Assembly (NCBI RefSeq): GCF_018812025.1
Contig: NC_063049.1
Span: 9,367,537-9,431,536 of the forward strand
Origin: Megalobrama amblycephala
Taxonomy: Eukaryota; Chordata; Actinopteri; Cypriniformes; Xenocyprididae
Length of the DNA stretch: 64,000 bases
Reading direction: 5' to 3'
In this document: positions 46,937 to 57,839 of the stretch, piece by piece
How the letters are laid out: each line of letters starts with the position of its first letter
Numbering within the stretch: the stretch's first letter is position 1
Position numbers and translations under genes: made by a program
Notes under the pieces: model-generated
Database searches by the model: none
The model's input: the letters and a program-made list of their open reading frames with translations, nothing else
What the model was told of the DNA's origin: nothing

Positions 46937-49353
46937 GATTATTACTTTATTAGATTATTACTGCTGCTACTGTTATTGCTGCTGCTATTGCTGCAGCTGC
47001 TGTTGCTGCTGCTGCTATTACTGCTGCTACTGCTGTTATTACTACTGCTGCTGTTATTGCTGCTGCTGCTATTGCTATTACTGTTGCTGTTATTTCTGCT
47101 GCTATTGATGCTGTTGCTGCTGCTGCTGCTGCTATTACTGCTGCTACTGTTATTGCTGCTATTGCTATTACTGCTGCTGCTGTTATTACTGCTGCTGCTA
47201 TTACTGCTGCTGCTATTACTGCTGCTGTTATTGCTGCTGCTGCTGCTATTACTGCTGCTGTTATTACTGCTGCTGATATTGCTATTACTGCTGCTGCTGT
47301 TATTACTGCTGCTGCTGTTATTACTGCTGCTGCTATTACTGCTGCTGTTATTGCTGCTGCTGCTGCTATTACTGCTGCTGTTATTACTGCTGCTGATATT
47401 GCTATTACTGCTGCTGCTGTTATTACTGCTGCTGCTATTACTGCTGCTGCTATTACTGCTGCTGTTATTGCTGCTGCTGCTGCTATTACTGCTGCTGCTA
47501 TTACTGCTGCTGATATTGCTATTACTGCTGCTGCTGTTATTACTGCTGCTGCTATTACTGCTGCTGCTATTACTGCTGCTGTTATTGCTGCTGCTGCTGC
47601 TATTACTGCTGCTGTTATTACTGCTGCTGATATTGCTATTACTGCTGCTGCTGTTATTACTGCTGCTGCTATTACTGCTGCTGCTATTACTGCTGCTGTT
47701 ATTGCTGCTGCTGCTATTACTGCTGCTGTTATTACTGCTGCTGCTATTGCTATTATTGCTGCTGTTATTGCTGCTGCTGCTATTACTGCTGCTACTGCTG
47801 TTATTACTACTGCTGCTGTTATTGCTGCTGCTGCTGCTATTGCTATTACTGTTGCTGTTATTTCTGCTGCTATTGATGCTGTTGCTGCTGCTGCTGCTGC
47901 TATTACTGCTGCTACTGTTATTGCTGCTATTGCTATTACTGCTGCTGCTGTTATTACTGCTGCTGCTATTACTGCTGCTGCTATTACTGCTGCTGTTATT
48001 GCTGCTGCTGCTGCTATTACTGCTGCTGTTATTACTGCTGCTGATATTGCTATTACTGCTGCTGCTGTTATTACTGCTGCTGCTATTACTGCTGCTGCTA
48101 TTACTGCTGCTGTTATTGCTGCTGCTGCTGCTATTACTGCTGCTGTTATTACTGCTGCTGCTATTGCTATTATTGCTGCTGTTATTGCTGCTGCTGCTAT
48201 TACTGCTGCTACTGCTGTTATTACTACTGCTGCTGTTATTGCTGCTGCTGCTATTGCTATTACTGTTGCTGTTATTTCTGCTGCTATTGATGCTGTTGCT
48301 GCTGCTGCTGCTATTACTGCTGCTACTGTTATTGCTGCTATTGCTATTACTGCTGCTGCTGTTATTACTGCTGCTGCTATTACTGCTGCTATTACTGCTG
48401 CTGTTATTGCTGCTGCTGCTGCTATTACTGCTGCTGTTATTACTGCTGCTGATATTGCTATTACTGCTGCTGCTGTTATTACTGCTGCTGCTATTACTGC
48501 TGCTGTTATTGCTGCTGCTGCTGCTATTACTGCTGCTGCTATTGCTATTATTGCTGCTGTTATTGCTGCTGCTGCTATTACTGCTGCTACTGCTGTTATT
48601 ACTACTGCTGCTGTTATTGCTGTTATTACTACTGCTGCTGTTATTGCTGCTGCTGCTATTACTGCTGCTGTTATTACTGCTGCTGCTATTGCTATTGCTA
48701 TTACTGCTGCTGTTATTGCTGCTGCTGATATTGCTATTACTGCTGCTGTTATTGCTGCTGCTATTACTGCTGCTGCTGCTGATATTGCTATTACTGCTGC
48801 TGCTGCTATTGATAATACTGCTGCTGCTGTTATTACTGCTGATGCTGTTGTTATTGCTGCTCCTATTACTGTTGTTGTTGTTATTGCTGCTGCTATTACA
48901 GCTGCTGCTGTTATTGCTGCTGCTATTGCTGTTGCTATTGCTATTACTGCTGTTATTGCTGCTGCTATTGCTGCTGCTGTTATTGCTATTACTGCTGCTG
49001 TTATTGCTGATGCTGCAATTGTTATTGCTGCTGCTATTACTGCTGCTGTTATTGCTGCTACTACTATTGCTATTACTGCTGCTGTTATTGCTGTTGCTGC
49101 TATTGCTGCTGCTGCTATTACTGCTGCTGTTATTGCTGCTGCTACTATTGCTATTACTGCTGCTGTTATTGCTGCTGCTGCTACTATTGCTGCTGCTGTT
49201 TTTGTTACTGCTGCTGCTGTTGTTATTGCTGCTGCTGATGATGATTTTGCTATTGCTGCTGCTATTGCTATTACTGCTGCTGCTGTTGTTATTGCTGTTG
49301 CTATTACTGCTGCTGCTGCTGCTGTTGTTGATTATTTCTGCTGCTGCTGCAGA
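46937..49353. repeat. 2.4-kb triplet array, consensus (YTR)n, CTG-rich
   Basis: Built from CTG, CTA, TTA and TTG in one constant phase over about 800 triplets. Read in that phase the plus strand is almost all leucine, with a small number of exceptions (ATA, ATG, TTT, CAG). The reverse strand gives serine/asparagine runs. Higher-order blocks are visible: GATATTGCTATT recurs at 47275, 47395, 47512 and 47629 (120, 117, 117 bp), and GCTATTGATGCTGTT at 47101, 47869 and 48283 (768 and 414 bp). The frames of over 800 codons on both strands are by-products of the triplet phase and not supported genes. Confidence 0.97.
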
Positions 49354-50408
49354 GCAAGTACAGGACTTACTACTGCCAATACATAAACAAAATTCTGCTG
49401 TGAACAAGTAAGTCATTCTGCTGCTGTACAATATAGCGTACATGAATTACCCATAGCAGATCTATACAGGTGGAGCTGGGGAAGGTGGAGGGTGTCTGAA
49501 AGTGCGATGCAACTGCTACAGAAAATCCTGACCAAAGTATTTGAAGGTTGAGCAGCGAGCTCATTGGCTACTGATGCCGCAGGAACCAATCAGCTGTGTC
49601 CTATAGAGAATGATGTGATTGCAAGCACATTGAGTTAAGGACAGCCTGCGCCATCTAGAGTTTCATGAAAAAACTTTGCATTGCGATTTTAAACATTTTG
49701 TGATATGCTGAGTATTGCAATAAAATATATTGCACTATATTTCGGTTTATTACCATTTTTTCAACTGCAAATGTCTCCAAAGGAAAACTTTGTCCACATA
49801 TGTTTTTATCTAATAAGATAAAGTTCTCAATTTGCTAATTTCACATCCATCTCTTTCACCTCTTCCTTGTTCAATATTTCCATTTCTCATATTTTTTAAT
49901 AAAAACTAGCAGCAGTTGTAAAATAAAAATATTTGCACATTTCAATGTTTCACATATTCACAAGAAGATCTTCATGTCAAAGAAGGTGGAGCCTCAGAGC
50001 CACACCGACCCATTATCACTTTGCCACAGACCAATGGTAGTTCGAACTTTTCTGGAAATGTTCCAAAAATGAACTCCAAATGATGTTGTTTTGGCCTGAT
50101 TATGTTCGCAATGACATCATACCAATTTGTTCTGTGATTTCGCTTGAAGTATATCAGGGCCTTAAGACTTCTTTACATGCTGGAAAGAGTAACAGCTGTG
50201 GGAGCTGTACAAACACACCTCTCTCACTGCCCATACCCTGAGCTTTCAGATCTGAGAGAGAGATAGACCCTATATGGTAAAGACCTGAGGATGAATAACT
50301 AAGCAGATGTCTAAATTTCCCAGCATGCACTAGGGCACTGGTGCAGGTTGGCTGCTCACAGACCGTTTCCTCAATTGCAGCAGCTGTTCCTGAGAGAGAG
50401 AGAGCGAG

Positions 50409-50442
<34 letters not shown>

Positions 50443-51003
50443 AGAGGAGGGCTGTGGAGGTGAGCCTGCCCTCCTGTACACTGTGTGACCCTGCATTTTG
50501 GCTGTAGGCCCATCAGGCATGCTCTCCAGCATTCTGGGCTCCCCTCAGAGAAACAGCACAACAAATCTTCTCAGGCTCAGACAGAGACCGCCATGTGTGA
50601 GAGTTAGAGCAGCCGGGGGCTATGACAGGACAGCAGTTCTGTTTGCTTCCAGAACTGTCTCTGATATACGGCAGCATTGCACTGCAAATACTCATTTTAT
50701 GGATTTAACTTGGAAAAGCTTGCGTTAGCCTCAAGAGAACTATGCACAAACATACACACACTGAAACCTGCCTGGATGAGCTGATTACATGACCAAGCCC
50801 TCAAAGAAAGCACATAGTCAGTTTTGCAAATGTTTGATGAAGCACAGCAGACAATAACTGGCTCAACAATCTCAAAATGGTTTATACAAAAGCCTTAAAT
50901 GGGTCATATCAAGAAAACCCACATTTTCCTTTAATCTTTCAATCTTTTGAAATAATACTATTTCACAACAAAAAACATCCTCCTACCATCCTGAAACCAT
51001 TTT
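49354..51003. other. No gene seen; contains a (GA)n tract and a repeat fragment
   Basis: 49670-49760 (TTTGTGATATGCTGAGTATT, GCAATAAAATATATTGCACT) resembles a cyprinid hAT-like fragment. (GA)n at about 50392-50439. 50160-50640 is less AT-rich, with unrecognised open frames on both strands. Confidence 0.45.
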
Positions 51004-51221
51004 GGATGGATGGATGGATGGATGGATGGATGGATGGATGGATGGATGGATGGATGGATGGATGGATGGATGGATGGATGGATGGATGGATGGATGGATG
51101 GATGGATGGATGGATGGATGGATGGATGGATGGATGGATGGATGGATGGATGGATGGATGGATGGATGGATGGATGGATGGATGGATGGATGGATGGATG
51201 GATGGATGGATGGATGGATGG
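51004..51221. repeat. (ATGG)n tetranucleotide, about 54 copies, uninterrupted
   Basis: A single 218-bp run of GGAT/ATGG with no interruptions. It produces a false M-D-G-W protein on the plus strand and P-S-I-H on the minus strand. Confidence 0.98.
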
Positions 51222-51929
51222 TCGATCCAAATACAGTTTTAAAACATTTTGTGTGAGATGTGGAGAGATATCAGTCTTCACTCTCACAGGCTGTGTAAGC
51301 CTGACTTAACCCCTTCTGACAGTATCTGACCACAACAGTCAACATTCTTACCACAGCGAGGAGAGGAGGAGGTACTGATGGAGGAAATGGGACAGATAGA
51401 GAGACAGAAACAGAGAGAGAGACAGTGAGATAAACCCCTTGAAACCACTAATCACACAAAGGACAGTGTCTCCAGTTGGTGAGTTTCAGTCTGTGTGGTT
51501 TTTTAAAACTTATTATTAAAGGGACCGTAGAAGACAGGAAATTTCGAGGCAGGGAGAGGAAATGGGATCAGAACCTGTATGTCCTATTTGAGGACCACAG
51601 CAGAGTTCAGTGGTTCCGCATGGTGTAAACTCTGCCTGATGGATGTAGCACAGTAATGGATGTCTGAGGCGATGCCTTACACATGCTACTCTGAACCTCT
51701 CTGACAGGGGTGAATCTGGAGTCTGACAGCACATGCACAATTATTAGCAGGTGTTAAGACAATGTGTTCGATAATTTCAAACGAGAAGTATTTTTATCTT
51801 CGTGTTGTTTTACATAAAACTGACCACATGTGGATAAGTGAGTAACACTTGATAGGTAAAAGGACAAACAACTGAGAAACTGGGGTCCAAAAAAGGTGTT
51901 CTGAGTGGTTAATCATGTTGCTATGTGGT
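51222..51929. other. No gene seen
   Basis: Purine-rich at 51355-51430 (GAGAGA and GGAGGA runs). Otherwise unassigned. Confidence 0.5.
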
Positions 51930-52626
51930 TGGTGTGTGAATATGTGAGACGTGTAAATCAGTGAGGTGTGTGAATCAGTGTGGTGTGTGAATCAGTGAGA
52001 TGTGTGATTCAGTGATATGTGTAAATCAGTGAGGCATGTGAATCAGTGTGGCATGTGAATCATTGTGGCATTTGAATCAGTGAAGTGTGTGAATCAGTGT
52101 GGTGTGTGAATCAGCAAGGTGTGTGAATTGGTGAGGTTCACGAATCAGTGTGGCGTGTGAATCAATGTAGCGTGTGAATCAGTGAGGTGTGTGAATCAGT
52201 GAGGTGTGTGAATCAGTGAAGTGTGTGAATCAATGTGGTGTGTGAATCAGTGAGGTGTGTGAATCAGTGTGGTGTGTGAATCAGTTAGGTGTGTGAATTA
52301 GTGAGATGTGTGAACAAATGAAGTGTGTGAATCAGTGTGGCGTGTGAATCAGTGAGGTGTGTGAATCAGTGAGGTGTGTGAATCAGTGAGGTGTGTAAAT
52401 CAGTGAGGTGTGTGAATCAGTGTGGCATGTGAATCAGTGTGGCGTGTGAATCAGTGAGGTGTGTGAATCAGTGTGGTGTGTGAATCAGTGAGGTGTGTGA
52501 ATCAGTGTGGCGTGTGAATCAGTGTGGCGTGTGAATCAGTGAGGTGTGTGAATCAGTGTGGCGTGTGAATCAGTGAGGTGTGTGAATCAGTGAGGTTTGT
52601 GAATCAGTGTGGTGTGTGAATAAGTA
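51930..52626. repeat. 17-bp minisatellite, about 41 units
   Basis: Consensus GTGAATCAGTGAGGTGT, with variant units ending TGTGGCGT or TGTGGTGT. Period is 17 bp. Units are more diverged at the left end (ATATGTGAGACGTGTAAATC) than in the right half, where near-identical units alternate between AGG and TGG types. Confidence 0.95.
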
Positions 52627-54509
52627 AGAGAAAATGTACATTTAACACACATTTGATACATACAACAGAAGTCTTAAATAGATTCAATCTTTTCTGATCC
52701 AAAAAAAAAAAAACAAACATCAAACCTTAAGTAACATGGAAATCAAAGACAGCAGAAAATCACATTCAAAGATCATTTACCTTCCACAACATATTTCATA
52801 GTTAAGCAGAATATTCAGTTGGAAACCAAGTAGGGCAGGACATGATCATCAGGATGAGGATTTGATTGGATCATGAAAAGGTACACAGTGATATTATTGG
52901 TTAATATTCATTCAAAAAATTGTCTTAGACATAGAAATATACATTTCAGTGACTGAGTACAGAGCTTAGCAAATTCAGTACATTTTAATTTCATGTTGTC
53001 CTAAAGTAATAGTCTTAAAATGGTCTTGCTGCTTTAATAATTAAAATATTCAGTTATTAAGCTGACTGGCTCTGACCGCAAGTACTTTCACAAGCTTTTG
53101 GCTCATCATCGAACATCAACCTCCATCTCTCTCCTCCTCTTTTTTTTCTTTCATCCCTCAATTCTCCCAACACCCAGGGAATCCAGATCCCCTCAACACA
53201 GTCTGGATCTTCATCCTGAGGACAGCAAATTTGTTTTATAAAACAAAAGGAGCCTCTGGCTTCACTCTCTCCAGGGAAGATGAAGAATGTTTCTCTCTGG
53301 TATGTGCAAAGCTTTTGCCAAGCGGAGTTTTTCTGTTCTGAACGTTGGCCTCAAACTCAAACAGCACAGAGGTCACGGCTGTACTTTCATCCTCCTTCCT
53401 TCAAGCGCTGTTAAACAGGGACACTGCAGGAAGAAAGCTTGCCATTGCTTTTTGAAAAGCTCACAGCTAGACAATCTTCCGCTCTCGTGCCGTGATAAGA
53501 AGAGAGGACTTTGGCTGGCTACTCTGATTGGACAGGACACATTCCATGGATTTTCTCCCTTTTTGTTTAGCGTGAGCCTACTGTCCGGTCCAGCCCTTAA
53601 ATACAGACCTCACCCATCCAAGACCCTCACAGAAACACACGTCACCGCAGAATCACCTCACGCTACCACTGATCTGTGTGCACGTGTGAGAGAAACACTT
53701 TAACCGTGTTTTTTCGTTTATTTGTTTTCCAAGTATTTGTAATTTGTAATCCAATTGATTCAAATTACATAGTTCTGGACAGATTATTTTAATATGCAAA
53801 ACTGTTAGCCAATCGTAGCAGTGGGCATTTACTTCCACGTCTTGAATGCAGCCTGCCCATCAAGAGTGTTCTAAAGAGAGAGGGTCAAAAACAGGACAGA
53901 AAGATAGCTTAAACACTATAGCTTACTTCGAAATTAGGACATTATTTAATATAATTTATTTATTTAAATTATATATGCTTGGGTTTTGTATTTTTAATTA
54001 ATTATTTCCATATGATTTTCGTTACATTTTCATTATCTTCCAGGCATTTATGGAACTATACTGTTAACCCAAAGGTTATTCTGCATCAGCCTATTAAGTT
54101 CCATAGATTGCTTTCCATTTCAGCTGAAATCAGGCATGTATGGATAAAATTATGTTTTGTTTTGTTTTTAAATGGAGAGTTTGGGTCTATTTCTATCCGA
54201 GTTTCAACTTTATAAATGGAAAGTATGTGTCTTGAAAGAATTCATGGAATGTAAATTGATGGTTAATTATTGAGAACCAGCAGAGGCGTCCCGGTTCACA
54301 CAACACTAATTTACCTTTGCATTGTGCTGGAAAGAGCAATTCAAAGCATTTCCGGGACCTAATCAGACCTCCTCATAACAGGGTTTGTGCCTGGAGAAAC
54401 AAACATGCTGTTTTTACTCATTAATCAGAAGGAAAATGTTATGAATTCCAGGCACACTTATGGTGAAACACAGATTCAGACTCTATGCTCTCAGATATAA
54501 GACAAGACT
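52627..54509. other. No gene seen
   Basis: An open frame of 138 codons at 53287-53703 has no recognisable motif. Its local composition is less AT-rich than average. Nothing else stands out. Confidence 0.45.
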
Positions 54510-54640
54510 ACACTCCAAAAAATAAAGGTTCTTTAATGGAACATTTGCATTCCACAAAAGATTCTTTAGAGTAGAAAAAGGTTTAAAATGTTCTTCACAC
54601 TAAGAACACCAATGGTTCTTTTAAGATCTGGGCTGCGTTC
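54510..54640. repeat. GGTTCTT-rich interspersed repeat, copy 2
   Basis: CTCCAAAAAATAAAGGTTCT, GCATTCCACAAAAGATTCTT, TTCTTCACACTAAGAACACC and AATGGTTCTTTTAAGATC mirror 30345-30555 in opposite orientation. Confidence 0.75.
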
Positions 54641-54936
54641 AAGTCCATTTTTTATGCCCTTCCCTCGCTAACTTCCTCCATCTCATTCGCTCAGATGTAC
54701 GTCATTGCTTACGTTGCACAAGCGCCCACTACTGGCAGAACTTGGAGTGGGTTTAAATGGAAAACCCCAAGCCCTTGATCACTTGGAATCCGCTATGGAG
54801 CTAATTTATTATTTATAGATTTTTTATTATTATAAATGTGTTTTAAGCACTATTCTATAGGCCTGTATGTATTCTTGGGCTGTTGGAGAAAATATAAAAA
54901 ATTACACAAACGAAAATGATAACAAAATGACACATT
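54641..54936. repeat. Possible cyprinid repeat fragment
   Basis: GGGCTGCGTTCAAGTCCATT, CCCTTCCCTCGCTAACTTCC and GTACGTCATTGCTTACGTTG resemble a known type of zebrafish repeat. The assignment is uncertain. Confidence 0.35.
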
Positions 54937-55125
54937 TAGCTTCCACCAGACTGCTTTCCGTATTCAAATTACAAAAAAAACAAAAACAGAATTGGTGTAG
55001 CGTCAGTTAAGCTTTTTCCGTAAGTTGAATAGGGAAGGTGTAGGACGTAGCGTAAGCTTTTTGAACTGCGAGAGTTTTACAATTTCTCTGTAAGTTGAAT
55101 ACGGAAGGCGGTTTGGTGGAAGCTA
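54937..55125. repeat. 189-bp inverted-repeat element with 37-bp arms
   Basis: TAGCTTCCACCAGACTGCTT (54937 on) pairs with 55089-55125, matching at 33 of 37 positions. An internal direct repeat of GTAAGTTGAATAGGGAAGG / GTAAGTTGAATACGGAAGG lies within the right half. Too small to code. Confidence 0.85.
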
Positions 55126-55168
55126 GATATTTTACTTCATAACTTGTTAAATATGGATTTTTTTTTTT

Positions 55169-55429
55169 TTACACAAACGCATCGCTTCAGAAGGCCTTTA
55201 TTAACCCCCCGGAGCCGTGTGGAGTACCTTTATGATGGATGGATGTGGATGGAGACACTTTCTTCAGCTCATACTCGTGACCCCTGTTCACTGCCATTAT
55301 AAAGTTTGGATGCGTCAGGATATTCATTATTATAACTTCGATTGTGTTCATCAGAAAGAAGAAAGTCATGGCTTGAGGGTGAGTAAAGTTTGGGGTAATT
55401 TTCATTTGAAAAGTGAACTAAACCTTTAA
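55169..55429 (-). mobile_element. TTAA-ended repeat of the AGTTCACTTTTCAAATGA type
   Basis: ACACAAACGCATCGCTTCAG, AAGGCCTTTATTAACCCCCC, GGAGCCGTGTGGAGTACCTT and the terminus AAAAGTGAACTAAACCTTTAA (given here by its ends AAAAGTGAAC and CCTTTAA) are typical of a common cyprinid repeat. The right end is TTAA at 55426-55429. The left end is an oligo-T run. Confidence 0.75.
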
Positions 55430-56989
55430 ATGTGGTTAAATGTCAAAGTAACTCCAATATCATACACTAGAGTTGTGTGGGGTGGGGTAAATTGAGCATG
55501 ACTTGCTGAGACATCACAATCGTGTTGCATTGTGGTCTATGGATCTGCCTGAAGTGTACATATTGAGTAGACTCGCTCCCTCGGTCAACATCGAGATGTC
55601 GGGGGTCAAATAAACTTCCCTCGCCCGCTTGACGAAGTTGGACGCACTTCAAAATGGCGGTGAGGATTCCCCCGAGGAGAAGTGCTTAGGGAAGTTCACG
55701 AGTGTATGTCTAAATGTGGAGTTATATGCAGCCCTGTTCCCTGAAAGGTTATTTGGGAAACCAAAAAATGGTTTGAAAAGTGTAAGAGCTAGTAAGACAG
55801 TAAGAATCCCACAGCTGAATTTAGACAGTCCAGCTGTGTAGCACCTTTAGTGTGATAATGGATTTTCTTTGTGGGCAGTGAAAAGACTTCGGACACAACA
55901 CCCCCCCTGCGACTGCAAAGTGCTAGCCATTCACCCAGAAATTACACACATGGAAAAAGGTTTCATGCATCCCAGCAGTTCAACTTGGGATTATACTTAC
56001 ACGCCTACCTTAAAGAAATGTGTTGAATTTAACCCTCTATGACACTCTGAACCAATTGGAGCGATGCATTGTTTGGCTTTAATGAGATGAAGGAAAACAG
56101 ATCAATCAAGCATATGTCCACAGCATAGACCTCTAAAAGCTTTGGACACATTGATCTGTGAAATTCTCGAAGGAGCTGACCTCTGACACACACTCACATG
56201 GGCATTCCTCAATTACGCATAATATTTACTTATAAACTGTGAAAGGAGCGAAACATCTCAACGGTTACGGTCATGTGTCGATGTTCATAACAAATGTTTT
56301 CTCTCAAAACTCTAGGCCCGTTCCCCAAGACAAATACAGGTTTTATTGTCCACAATAAACCAATGTCAGGTGATTGTCTTTAGTCGACTGGATCAGATCA
56401 TGTGGTTTATATTAGTACAGGCCACACTGGAGCCGATCAGATTGAAGCGAGAGTCCTTGACTGCTGTCCAATCATGCACGGATGAATTGGACAGAAGTTA
56501 CAAAACCCTACTAAGGAATACTGAGAAACACTAAAAACAAAATGATGACTATGATTGGATAATGATGGTCGAATAATTGATTGACAACTGATTGACCCAT
56601 ACTTAGCTATCTCTTTGTTGATGTGAGATTACCTCTTGTTCTCAGCACATCTGAGAAGATGGAGATTTTAGCAAAAGTCTCAGTTTCCTCTTAATTTGAT
56701 CTTGAAAAAAACAATGAGATTCACTAAAAAAAAAGGCTTCATGTGGTAAAATCTTGATTGATTGATTTTATTCACTTTTTATCATTATGCCTAAATTGAA
56801 AATAAAAAATAAAAATGTGATTTTATTTCTGTTAAGCATCATACATAACAGATAGTCTTATATATTGTTAAAAATGTCTCAACCAGCAGAATTCAACAAG
56901 CATAATTGTTTCAGGTAGAGATCAAACTATACCAAGTACATGTAAACAGTATACACATGCGGCTTTTGGGCTGCGTTTTGGTTTGTAGC
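55430..56989. other. No gene seen; 55490-55830 may be repeat-derived
   Basis: 55540-55720 (GGATCTGCCTGAAGTGTACA, GACTCGCTCCCTCGGTCAAC, GGGAAGTTCACGAGTG) feels familiar as a zebrafish interspersed sequence and includes a 70-codon frame, but I cannot confirm it. The rest is unassigned. Confidence 0.35.
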
Positions 56990-57839
56990 TTAAAGGGCAC
57001 CTATTATGCCCCTTTTCACAAGATGTAATATAAGTCTCTGGTGTCTCCAGAATGTGTCTGTGAAGTTTCAGATCAAAATCCCCCACAGATCATTTATTAT
57101 AGTTTGTCAAATATATACCCAAATATAATATTGTTCAAACCGGAGTCGACACTGATGGAGAGACTCAGGAAGAAGTTACAACTTTTAGAATGAAACTGGG
57201 CGTTTCTGAATGGTTAGTGGATACATTTATGTAGTTGCTGTGGAGTTGATTCAACTCATCCACTAGCATGTGCCGTCATGTTAATCTTTTGTGCAAAACC
57301 CATATGGACACCCACTATACATAGCATACATAGCATACACACCAGGCTAACGTTTATGATTGCTATTAAATGTTGTGAATGGTCTAATATTTTTTTTTCA
57401 AAATATCGCTCAGAAGCATTCCTTTTTTTAGCAATTTAGCTTGCCAGGGTCAACTTGCAGGCTGTAACGAGACTCTAAATAGTGTTCAGTGCTCATCTGT
57501 GCACCCAACGACAGAACAGTTAGCATGCTTTGCTCCAACTTTTGCCATGGCCTTAGAACTGGTACACCGTTTTCACTTGCAAAAACAAAATGGCAGCATT
57601 GTGGGTGGAAACACGCAGATTAAGGGGTGGTAATATTATAATAAGATCCCCTTCCTATGTCACTAGGGGAGCAAAATCTGAGCAGCTTGTTTTTTCACAT
57701 GCTTTCAGAGAAAGGCTTGCCAAAACAAAGTTACTGGGTTGTCCTTTTTCACATTTTCTGGGTTGGTAGATGCACCGGTTACACGATTATAGCAATTAAA
57801 CATGGAAAAAGTCAGATTTTCATGAGATGTCCCCTTTAA
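56990..57839 (+). mobile_element. TTAA-ended transposon, 850 bp, carrying the shared module
   Basis: Starts TTAAAGGGCACCTATTATGC and ends ATGAGATGTCCCCTTTAA, with TTAA at both ends and inverted TTAAAGGG. 57121-57295 is about 97 percent identical by eye to the module at 23.6-23.8 kb, while the flanking sequence of the two elements differs. No complete coding frame. Confidence 0.85.

Noticed and set aside
46942..49443. Open frames of more than 800 codons on both strands (poly-Leu plus, Ser/Asn minus)
   Set aside because: They coincide with a phased triplet array. Any (YTR)n sequence is open in these frames, and the unique flanks add no recognisable domain.
50154..50564. 136-codon minus-strand frame with a leucine/serine-rich run
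   Set aside because: The run is the translation of the (GA)n tract, and the flanks are unrecognised.
50877..51309. Tetrapeptide repeat proteins (M-D-G-W and P-S-I-H)
   Set aside because: Translation of a pure (ATGG)n microsatellite.
53287..53703. 138-codon plus-strand frame
   Set aside because: No family resemblance, no clear signal peptide, and no promoter or splice support.
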